Source: JAFAVZ01 sp036009105 | GTDB taxonomy: Bacteria > Acidobacteriota > Thermoanaerobaculia > Gp7-AA8 | Direction of reading: 5' to 3' | Length of the DNA: 23,129 nucleotides | Assembly: GCA_036009105.1 (NCBI GenBank) | Contig: DASYMJ010000325.1 | Location: forward strand, 1 to 23,129 | Part shown: one piece after another, positions 8,318 through 15,512 of the stretch | Position numbering within the stretch: position 1 is the stretch's first letter | How the letters are laid out: each line of letters starts with the position of its first letter | Translations under genes and position numbers: made by a program | Notes under the pieces: model-generated | What the model saw: the letters and a program-made list of their open reading frames with translations, nothing else | Database searches by the model: none | What the model was told of the DNA's origin: nothing

Positions 8318-9025
8318 ATGACCGTCGACACAGGGCAAACTCCTCCCAGGCCGAGCGTGGAAAAAGCCGTGGCCGCGGAGTGGCGGCGGCGCCGGCGCGT
8401 GTCGCTCATCTATGTCGCGCTGCTCGCGCTCCCGGTGGCCGCTGCCGTTTACGCGGTGCTGTACGGCCTCTCCCAGCAGGCGGCGGTTGCCCAGGAGGTC
8501 CTGCCGGAGGTGACCAGCCGCGTCGCGCAGGATCTGGATCAGCGGGTCGACAGCAGGGTTCGTGCGGAAGCGCCGGCCGTGGTGCGATCGGAGTTCCAGG
8601 CGCAGGTGCAACCCTCGCTGGCCCGGTTCGCCGAACAGCAGACGAATCTCTCCTCATCCGTGGCGGCGGTACAGACGGACGCGGCCGAATTTCGCAAGAT
8701 CACCGCGGAGGTGCCGCAGCTGCGCGCGGACGTGACCTCGGCGGTCGGCCAAATCAACGGAGAGCTGACGGCGGTCAGGCAGGATGTGGCTGCGTTCCGG
8801 GCGTACGAGCCGGATTTGAAACGGCTGCCGAAGCTCTTCAGCGACGTGGATGCGCAGACCGGCGGCCTCTCGACGCGGCTGTCCGGAGTGGACGCGACGG
8901 TGCAGAGGTTGAACGACCGGGTCTCGAAACTGGAAGCGCTCGGACGGACCATTCAGAACCTCAGCGACCGGGTCGCCAAGCTGGAAGCGGCCAATCGCCG
9001 GACCCCGCCCCAGACGCCGAGGTGA
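8318..9025 (+). CDS. Single-pass membrane protein with long periplasmic/cytoplasmic coiled coil
   Basis: 235 residues. I chose ATG 8318 over the in-frame ATG at 8312 because AGAGGAGG (8304-8311) is then six bases away. Layout: Pro-rich N-terminal tail, strongly basic EWRRRRRVS (21-29), one membrane helix (about 29-51), then about 170 residues rich in Ala, Gln, Val and Asp with heptad-like spacing, predicted as coiled coil. Near the C-terminus is a repeated decapeptide, LNDRVSKLEA (198-207) and LSDRVAKLEA (215-224). The tail is basic and Pro-rich. By the positive-inside rule the short N-terminus is cytoplasmic and the coiled coil lies outside the membrane. I do not recognise a named family; it resembles scaffold or chemoreceptor-like stalks without a signalling tip. 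Tight linkage to the DUF4062 membrane gene suggests they act together. Confidence 0.78.
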   Translation: MTVDTGQTPPRPSVEKAVAAEWRRRRRVSLIYVALLALPVAAAVYAVLYGLSQQAAVAQEVLPEVTSRVAQDLDQRVDSRVRAEAPAVVRSEFQAQVQPSLARFAEQQTNLSSSVAAVQTDAAEFRKITAEVPQLRADVTSAVGQINGELTAVRQDVAAFRAYEPDLKRLPKLFSDVDAQTGGLSTRLSGVDATVQRLNDRVSKLEALGRTIQNLSDRVAKLEAANRRTPPQTPR

Positions 9026-9038
9026 TGGTCGCGCCGGG

Positions 9039-9067
9039 CTGACACGCGGCGCCTCCTCTGTTATAAC
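9039..9067 (+). promoter_or_regulatory. Sigma-70-type promoter of the glnS leader
   Basis: CTGACA (9039-9044, five of six to TTGACA) and TATAAC (9062-9067, five of six to TATAAT) are separated by exactly 17 bp. Transcription would start near 9074-9077, at or just before the leader-peptide ATG, giving a nearly leaderless leader ORF. It is the best promoter match I see in this window. Confidence 0.7.
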
Positions 9068-9076
9068 GTCGCGACC

Positions 9077-9136
9077 ATGACCAGCCGCCGGCTGCAGATC
9101 CGACAGCGTATCGACGCCGGAGCTCCGCGCGCGTAG
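9077..9136 (+). CDS. Putative glnS leader peptide (19 codons)
   Basis: A short reading frame, MTSRRLQIRQRIDAGAPRA, starts at most a few bases after the predicted transcription start and ends at TAG 9134-9136. It has two glutamine codons (CAG at 9095 and 9104) and five arginine codons in 19. It lies between the promoter and a terminator hairpin just ahead of glutaminyl-tRNA synthetase, as expected for a ribosome-sensing leader. Its stop codon overlaps the left arm of a possible antiterminator. It has no ribosome site, so translation would rely on leaderless initiation. That it is translated is inference. Confidence 0.55.
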   Translation: MTSRRLQIRQRIDAGAPRA

Positions 9137-9173
9137 GCCGTCTTCTCCCCCTCGATCCCCACGCGAAGCGGCC
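9136..9173 (+). promoter_or_regulatory. Candidate antiterminator of the glnS attenuator
   Basis: GGCCGTCTTC (9136-9145) can pair with GAAGCGGCC (9165-9173) through nine base pairs with a single bulged T at 9141. The second strand is the left arm of the terminator, so the two structures exclude each other. A weaker upstream pairing, GACGCC (9113-9118) with 9137-9142, could in turn sequester the antiterminator. A ribosome stalled at the CAG codons would free this arm; one paused at the TAG would cover it. Confidence 0.5.
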
Positions 9174-9197
9174 CCCATCGGGTCGCTTTTCTGTTTT
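9165..9197 (+). terminator. Intrinsic terminator / attenuator upstream of glnS
   Basis: GAAGCGGCCC (9165-9174) pairs with GGGTCGCTTT (9180-9189), with two G-U pairs, around the loop CCATC, and runs into TTTTCTGTTTT. It lies upstream of the glnS ATG and downstream of the promoter at 9039, so it would stop transcription before glnS unless it is disrupted. It could equally insulate glnS from the genes upstream. Confidence 0.72.
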
Positions 9198-9209
9198 CCG
9201 GAGACATTC

Positions 9210-10868
<1,659 letters not shown>

Positions 10869-10897
10869 GCGGCCCCATCCATGCTAAGGTTGGCGCC

Positions 10898-11458
10898 ATG
10901 CGGACATTGATGATGACGATTGCGGCATTCGCCGTGGCGGCTGCCGCGTTCGGCCAGTCGGCCGAGGCGATCCAGAAGGCACTTTCGAACGAGGCGGCGG
11001 CGCTGGCGGCGTGGGGAAGCGACAAGGTGTTCGTCGACGCGGTGAAGGCGCAGAACGCGAAGAAGGTCTCGCTGGCGGAGATCAAGCGGGTCGATGCCGA
11101 GTGGATGGCGGGTCAGGGCGGGGAGGTGGTGAAGCGCGTCACGAGCGGAGCGTGCGCGGATCGTCTGCGCGCGCTGGTGGCGGCGCATCCCGGCTACGGC
11201 GAGGCCTTCGTGATGGACGACCAAGGCGCGCTCGTCTGCGCGAACGCGCGTACCTCCGACTACTGGCAGGGCGACGAGTCGAAGTGGCAGCGCTCGTACC
11301 GGGATGGCAAGGGGGCGGTGTTCATCGACCGTCCGCGCTACGACGACAGCGCCAAGGCGCCGCTCGCCCAGATCTCCGTGCCGGTGCTGGACGGCGGCAA
11401 AGCTGTCGGCGCGATCACGGTCGGGGTGAACGTGACGCAGATCCACCTCTCGCATTGA
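10898..11458 (+). CDS. Secreted single-domain Cache/PDC sensor-like protein
   Basis: 186 residues. The signal peptide MRTLMMTIAAFAVAAAAFGQ is probably cut after Gln20, leaving a soluble periplasmic protein. An alpha-helical stretch (about 22-95) precedes a PAS-like beta-sheet region: EAFVMDDQGALVCANARTSDYWQGDESKW (102-130), then FIDRPRYDD (142-150) and PLAQISVPVLDGGKAVGAITVGVNV (155-179). This strand pattern, with the closing GAITVGVNV, is typical of PDC/Cache ligand-binding domains that normally sit outside chemoreceptors and histidine kinases. Here there is no membrane helix or signalling domain, so it may be a free ligand-binding protein. AAGG lies eight bases before the ATG. The ligand is unknown. 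Confidence 0.75.
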   Translation: MRTLMMTIAAFAVAAAAFGQSAEAIQKALSNEAAALAAWGSDKVFVDAVKAQNAKKVSLAEIKRVDAEWMAGQGGEVVKRVTSGACADRLRALVAAHPGYGEAFVMDDQGALVCANARTSDYWQGDESKWQRSYRDGKGAVFIDRPRYDDSAKAPLAQISVPVLDGGKAVGAITVGVNVTQIHLSH

Positions 11459-11486
11459 CTCGCCACATCTCTTTTTCGTGTACTAT
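11455..11486 (+). promoter_or_regulatory. Weak promoter candidate for the zinc-ribbon gene
   Basis: TTGACT (11455-11460), overlapping the preceding stop codon, and TACTAT (11481-11486) resemble -35 and -10 boxes, but the 20-bp spacer is longer than optimal. The local AT-rich stretch (CTCTTTTTCGTGTACTATTT) stands out from the GC-rich background, which supports some regulatory role. Confidence 0.3.
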
Positions 11487-11521
11487 TTCCGTGTCCGAAT
11501 TGGTGAGGTGTTTTTAGCGAG

Positions 11522-11749
11522 ATGGCGATTTGCTGGCGTTGTCCTCAATGTAGCGAGATCAGCTGCGAAGACGATGTGAACTCGGCCGGGCTCCCCCTCG
11601 CCTGCGACCACTGCGAGCGCCCCTTCCCTCCCGCCGAGACGCAATGCCCGGTGTGCGACGCGCCGAACCCCTGGTCGCGCCGGGACTCGGTGCATTACTG
11701 GTGTCGCCAGTGCGGGAACACGCAGACGTACTACTCGCGGGCCAGCTGA
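11522..11749 (+). CDS. Small zinc-ribbon protein with four CxxC knuckles
   Basis: 75 residues with ten cysteines. Four CxxC pairs are evident: C7-C10, C28-C31, C42-C45 and C61-C64, plus C4 and C15. The pairs would make two zinc ribbons in series. The rest is polar, without signal peptide or membrane helix, so it is probably cytoplasmic. The last ribbon (HYWCRQCGNTQTYYSR) resembles rubredoxin-type or rubrerythrin-like knuckles in general, but I cannot assign a family. Its role could be nucleic-acid or protein binding. The ribosome site is poor: GAGG lies about 14 bases upstream. The stop is immediately followed by the family A palindrome, which probably ends its transcript. Confidence 0.75.
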   Translation: MAICWRCPQCSEISCEDDVNSAGLPLACDHCERPFPPAETQCPVCDAPNPWSRRDSVHYWCRQCGNTQTYYSRAS

Positions 11750-11825
11750 AAAATGTAGGGCCGGCTCTCCAGCCGGCCCAGCATCAACGGATAGATGGGC
11801 CGGCTGAGAGCCGGCCCTACATTTT
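11750..11825. repeat. Family A palindrome acting as likely bidirectional terminator
   Basis: AAAATGTAGGGCCGGCTCTC on the left mirrors the right arm, which ends CCCTACATTTT, with only one unpaired base. The arms span about 30 bp around a loop containing CATCAACGGAT. Each arm also folds as its own GGCCGGCT/AGCCGGCC hairpin. It exactly fills the gap between two convergent genes (stops at 11749 and 11829). The A-tract and T-tract at its ends give a T-run after the hairpin on both strands, as in bidirectional intrinsic terminators. Confidence 0.88.
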
Positions 11826-11828
11826 CCC

Positions 11829-13799
11829 TCACCGCGGGAAGGCCTCCTTCACCCCGCCATCCACCGGCAGCATCGCCCCCGTGGTCTTCCCCGAGCGGGC
11901 CGAGGCCAGAAACAGCGCGGCCTCGGCGACGTCCGCCGCCGTCACCTCCACCTTGAGCAGCGTCCGGTTGCGGTAGTACGACGGCAGGTCGGCCGCCTCG
12001 AGGCCGTACGCGGCGGCGCGCATGGCGCGCATCTCCGCCGTCCAGAAGCGGGAGTCGAAGATGGCGTCGGGATTGAGCATGTTGGCCCGGATGCCGTACT
12101 CGCCCCCCTCCAGGGCCACGATCCGGCAAAGCTGCGCCTCGGCCGCCTTGCTCACCGAGTACGCGCCGAACTCCTTCCCCGGCGCGGTCACGTTCTTCGA
12201 GGCGTTGAAGACGATGGCGCCGCCATTGCCCTGCTCCTTCATGATGCGCATCGCCGCCCGCACGGCCAGAAAGTGGCCCCGCGCGTTCACGGCGAAGGCG
12301 CGATCCCACTCCTCCACCGGCAGCTGGTCGAGCGCGCCGAACGAGGAGATGCCGGCGTTGCTGACCAGGATGTCGACGCCGCCATACGCGCGCACCGCCT
12401 GGTCGAAGGCGTGCTCCACGCTCGCCTCGTCCGCCACGTCCATGCGCAGCGCGACCGCGCGCCGCAGGCCGTTGCGCTCCACGATCGCTTTCGCCACCTC
12501 GCGCGCGACGACGACATCGAGATCGGTGACCACCACGTGCGCTCCTTCGTCGGCGAAGCGCTCCGCCACCGCCCGCCCGATCCCGCTCGCCGCGCCGGTG
12601 ATGAGCGCCACCTTGCCGGCCAGCTCCTTCTCCTTCGGCAGCAGGGTCAGCTTGTAGAGCTCCAGCGGCCAGTACTCGGCGTGGAAGGCGTCGTGATCGT
12701 CCAGCGTCTGGTAGCCGCCCGCGCCCTCCGCGCCGGTGACGATGCGGATGGTGTGGCGGTAGATGTCGCGCACGATGCGCGCCGCCCGCGCGTCCTTTCC
12801 GGCCGTGAACATGCCGACGCCCGGCACGAGCACGACGCGCGGCAGTGGATCGAGCATGGGGAACTCGGATGGATGCTCGCGGTACCACGCCTCGTAACGC
12901 TGCACGTACTCGCCGAGCTGCTCGCGCACATTGCCGCTGACGAACAGCGGCAGCCGCTTGGTGTGGAGGATGTGGTCGGGCGTGGCCGCGCCGATATCGG
13001 CGATGCGCGCCGCATCCTCCCGGTTCACGAAGGCGAGCACCTCCTCGGAGTCATCCAACTCGAGAATGCGGCTGCCGAGGAGACCGCGGAGCTGGGGAGG
13101 GGAAAAAATGCGGGGGCGGGCTTCAGCCCGCCCGGGCCGGCTGAAGCCGGCCCCCACGTACTCCTCTGCGCGAGTCACCAGCTCGATGTGCTTCGCGTAG
13201 GCTTCTTCGGCGCTGGCCCCCCACGTGATCAGCCCGTGGTTCATCAGCACGATCCCCTCCGCGTCCGGCAGCGCATCGAACGCCTCCGCGACTTCCTGGC
13301 TGAGGCGAAATCCGGGACGGCGATACGGCACCGTGACGACCGAGGAGCCAAAGCATGCCCGTACGGTAGCCTCGCGGCCAACCGTGTTCGTGATGGCGAG
13401 GATCGCGTCGGCGTGGGTGTGCAGCACGGCGCGCGGGGGGAGGAAGGCGTGGAGCAGCGTCTCGATGGAGGGGCGCGCGCCGCCGGGATCGGTGAGGCAG
13501 CGGGCGAGGTAGTCGACCATCTCCTGGTCGGACATCTCCTCTTTCCGCTGCCGCAGCGGCGCGATGTAGTCGAGACGGACGGCGGGAAACTGCTTCGGCA
13601 CGATCGACTTCATGTCGCTGCCGCTGCTCTTGATGTACATCACCTCGATGGCGCGCCCCAGGAGGTCGGTGGCGCGGGACTTGAGGCTGTTGTTGCCGCC
13701 GCCCCAGAGCACGAGCGCTTCCTCCGCCCCCACGAGGCGCGACTGCTGGACGAGCTGATCGAGCTCAGTTGCGGGCGTCTCCGCCCATCGGTTCTGCAT
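11829..13799 (-). CDS. Bifunctional class II aldolase / short-chain dehydrogenase (rhamnulose-1-phosphate aldolase/lactaldehyde dehydrogenase type)
   Basis: 656 residues. The N-terminal half (about 10-380) is a class II aldolase: GGGNNS (33-38), zinc ligands in VLHTHAD (His127, His129) and MNHGL (His188). The C-terminal half (about 392-656) is a short-chain dehydrogenase: TGAASGIG (401-408), NAG (481-483), Ser534 and YxxxK (Tyr547, Lys551). This fusion matches the rhamnulose-1-phosphate aldolase/alcohol dehydrogenase family (Bacillus RhaEW type). Members of that family split rhamnulose-1-phosphate to dihydroxyacetone phosphate and lactaldehyde and then oxidise or reduce the lactaldehyde. No other rhamnose genes are in view, so the sugar is inferred from family. 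Residues about 214-233 (YVGAGFSRPGRAEARPRIFS) are encoded by a family A palindrome and look like an insertion between the aldolase and linker parts. The start overlaps the end of the transglycosylase gene by 35 bp. Confidence 0.92.
   Translation of the reverse strand: MQNRWAETPATELDQLVQQSRLVGAEEALVLWGGGNNSLKSRATDLLGRAIEVMYIKSSGSDMKSIVPKQFPAVRLDYIAPLRQRKEEMSDQEMVDYLARCLTDPGGARPSIETLLHAFLPPRAVLHTHADAILAITNTVGREATVRACFGSSVVTVPYRRPGFRLSQEVAEAFDALPDAEGIVLMNHGLITWGASAEEAYAKHIELVTRAEEYVGAGFSRPGRAEARPRIFSPPQLRGLLGSRILELDDSEEVLAFVNREDAARIADIGAATPDHILHTKRLPLFVSGNVREQLGEYVQRYEAWYREHPSEFPMLDPLPRVVLVPGVGMFTAGKDARAARIVRDIYRHTIRIVTGAEGAGGYQTLDDHDAFHAEYWPLELYKLTLLPKEKELAGKVALITGAASGIGRAVAERFADEGAHVVVTDLDVVVAREVAKAIVERNGLRRAVALRMDVADEASVEHAFDQAVRAYGGVDILVSNAGISSFGALDQLPVEEWDRAFAVNARGHFLAVRAAMRIMKEQGNGGAIVFNASKNVTAPGKEFGAYSVSKAAEAQLCRIVALEGGEYGIRANMLNPDAIFDSRFWTAEMRAMRAAAYGLEAADLPSYYRNRTLLKVEVTAADVAEAALFLASARSGKTTGAMLPVDGGVKEAFPR
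13103..13159. repeat. Family A palindrome inside the aldolase/dehydrogenase gene
   Basis: Two adjacent hairpins, GGGCGGGCTTCAGCCCGCCC (13114-13133) and GGGCCGGCTGAAGCCGGCCC (13134-13153), are flanked by AAAAAATG on the left and CACGT on the right, as in intergenic family A copies. The element including flanks is 57 nt, exactly 19 codons, and keeps the frame of the gene around it. Confidence 0.85.
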
Positions 13800-15360
13800 G
13801 GGGCGGATTATCGCCGACGAACTGCCGGTAGTTCTCGAAGCGCCCCAGGATCTGGTCGACGTAGGCCACCGGCTCGGTGCCGCGGGCGAAGCCGTGCTTC
13901 ACCACCGGATCGTCGTACACGCTGCGCTTCGACTTGCGGATCAGCCAGTACGCCACGTCGTTCCACGACGCCGGATCGTCGCCATGCTTGCGCGCCAGCC
14001 TGACCGCATCCTGCACGTGCCCCAGGCCGACGTTGTAGGAGGCGAGGATGAACTTGAGCCGCTCGTCCTCGTTCGTGACGGAGTCCTTCCAGCTGTCGTC
14101 CAGCTTCCACAGATACCGGCAGGCCCCCTCGATGCTCTGCTGCGGATTGCCGGGATTGACGCGCATCTCGCGCGCCGTGCTGGGCATGATCTGCATCAGG
14201 CCGACCGCGCCGGCCCACGAGTGCGCCTTCACGTCGAAGCGCGATTCCTGATAGGCCTGCGCCGCGACGAGGCGCCAGTCCCACCCCGGGATCCTGGCGT
14301 ACTCGCGGAACCACTCGTCGAACGGGGAGAGGATGCCGGTCTCGGCGGTGAGATTGCCGCCCCGCCGCTGGAAGCCGCGCCGGTCGAGGAAGTACTTGCG
14401 ATACAGCACGGCCAGCAGGCCCGACTTGCGCTTCCCGGCGATGAACTTGTTCAGCGCGTCGAGCAGTTGCGGCGCGTTGCGGCGGACGGCCCACACCACC
14501 GGCTGGGCCGGCCCGATGGCCGGCTTGACCACGAGGTTCGTGTATTCGCCGGCCTTGAGCGAGGCGAGGTTCTCCGCCGCCACGGTGTACGCGATCTCCC
14601 CCTCGGCCAGTCGCTGGATCAGCCGGTCGCTCGACTCGTCGACCTCCACCACCTCGATGTCATCCGAAAGCTCGCCCCGCAATTCGACCAGGCGGCGCAG
14701 ATACGGCGAGGTCCGCGGCACGTGCACGCGCGAGCCGGCCAGCTCCCGCGGCGAGGTGATGAGGCGCGCCTTGATGGTCATGTCGGGGCCGCTGGCCCGG
14801 TCCTCCCGCGCGATCGACTTCGCCACGGTCGGCGTGGTGCCCGCGGCCGGATTCTCGTTGCCGCGCTGCACCACCACCGGCGTGGTTTCGTACAGGCCGG
14901 CGGTCAGCGCCACCTCCGATTGATCCGTGGTCGCCGCCAGCTGCGCCGCGACGACGTCTCCCTCGCCGGAGTTGAGCTTGTTGAAGAGCTCCCCGCTGTC
15001 CCGCACCACCACCGGCGTCAGACGCAGGCCGTTCTCGCGGGCGAAGGCGTTGAGCAACTCGTACTCGTAGCCCAGGGTGTCGCCGCGGTAGAGGAAGTAG
15101 CCGGTGGAGTTGAAGGTGAAGAGCACGTGCAGCGACTTCGCCTCGCGCAGGGCCGCGAGATCGCGATCGATGGGAGGCAGCGCGGGCGGCTTCGCCGGCG
15201 CCCCCTCGGCCGGACGAGGCACCGGCGCCGTATCGAGCGCGACCGGCCTGGGCGGGGGGGCGGGCGCCGGCGGTGTGCGCGCCGGCTCACGCCCGCCGCA
15301 GCCGGCGAGGAGGAGGGCGATGAGAAAGGCGCGTTTCAACTGAGGTCTTATATGGGACAT
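13765..15360 (-). CDS. mltF: MltF-like membrane-bound lytic murein transglycosylase
   Basis: 531 residues. The N-terminus KRAFLIALLLAGCGG carries a lipobox with Cys21, so the protein is a lipoprotein, and a Pro/Ala-rich linker follows (25-65). Residues about 75-325 are a periplasmic solute-binding (SBP_bac_3) domain: LHVLFTFNSTGYFLYRG, then GYEYELLNAFARENG, then a second lobe ending LAVLYRKYF. Residues about 345-500 are the SLT transglycosylase domain: AQAYQESRFD with catalytic Glu372, GLMQIMPST (387-395) and ILASYNVGLGHVQDA. This is the domain order of MltF, which cleaves the MurNAc-GlcNAc bond of peptidoglycan to give 1,6-anhydro products and is thought to be modulated by ligands at the SBP domain. 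An alternative TTG start seven codons downstream would also leave a good signal sequence. Its upstream region is entirely family C repeat, shared with hpd. Confidence 0.92.
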   Translation of the reverse strand: MSHIRPQLKRAFLIALLLAGCGGREPARTPPAPAPPPRPVALDTAPVPRPAEGAPAKPPALPPIDRDLAALREAKSLHVLFTFNSTGYFLYRGDTLGYEYELLNAFARENGLRLTPVVVRDSGELFNKLNSGEGDVVAAQLAATTDQSEVALTAGLYETTPVVVQRGNENPAAGTTPTVAKSIAREDRASGPDMTIKARLITSPRELAGSRVHVPRTSPYLRRLVELRGELSDDIEVVEVDESSDRLIQRLAEGEIAYTVAAENLASLKAGEYTNLVVKPAIGPAQPVVWAVRRNAPQLLDALNKFIAGKRKSGLLAVLYRKYFLDRRGFQRRGGNLTAETGILSPFDEWFREYARIPGWDWRLVAAQAYQESRFDVKAHSWAGAVGLMQIMPSTAREMRVNPGNPQQSIEGACRYLWKLDDSWKDSVTNEDERLKFILASYNVGLGHVQDAVRLARKHGDDPASWNDVAYWLIRKSKRSVYDDPVVKHGFARGTEPVAYVDQILGRFENYRQFVGDNPPHAEPMGGDARN

Positions 15361-15377
15361 GATGCCAAATACCTGGA

Positions 15378-15500
15378 GTTCCTGGTTACCGGTTGCTGGT
15401 TACTGGTAGATGCTGATAGAACGGAAGCAGTTGTCGGTAGCAGCATCTGCTGACAACCGATAACTGACAACCGACAACCAGTACCCAGCAACCAGCAACT
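15378..15500. repeat. Family C repeat in the divergent mltF-hpd intergenic region
   Basis: The outer arms AGTTCCTGGTTACCGGTTGC (15378 on) and the region ending CCCAGCAACCAGCAACT (15500) are imperfect inverted repeats. Nested inside are AGATGCTG/CAGCATCT and GTTGTCGGT/ACCGACAAC pairs. The element takes up about 120 of the 152 bp between the divergent mltF and hpd starts, so the promoters of both must lie in or at the edge of it. It shares its motif with the copy at 1968-2042. Confidence 0.85.
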
Positions 15501-15512
15501 GCCGGAGGCTCA

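Noticed and set aside
8380..9042. Plus-strand frame overlapping the coiled-coil gene
   Set aside because: It is a Gly/Arg/Ala-rich shadow frame. The other frame has a good ribosome site, membrane helix and heptad pattern.
9026..9209. T-box riboswitch ahead of glnS
   Set aside because: The leader is only about 135 nt and I see no T-box consensus (AGGGTGG-like), so the short-ORF attenuator explains the structure better.
15378..15500. CRISPR array
   Set aside because: The repeat units are short, imperfect and mirrored, with no regular spacers, and there are no cas genes nearby.
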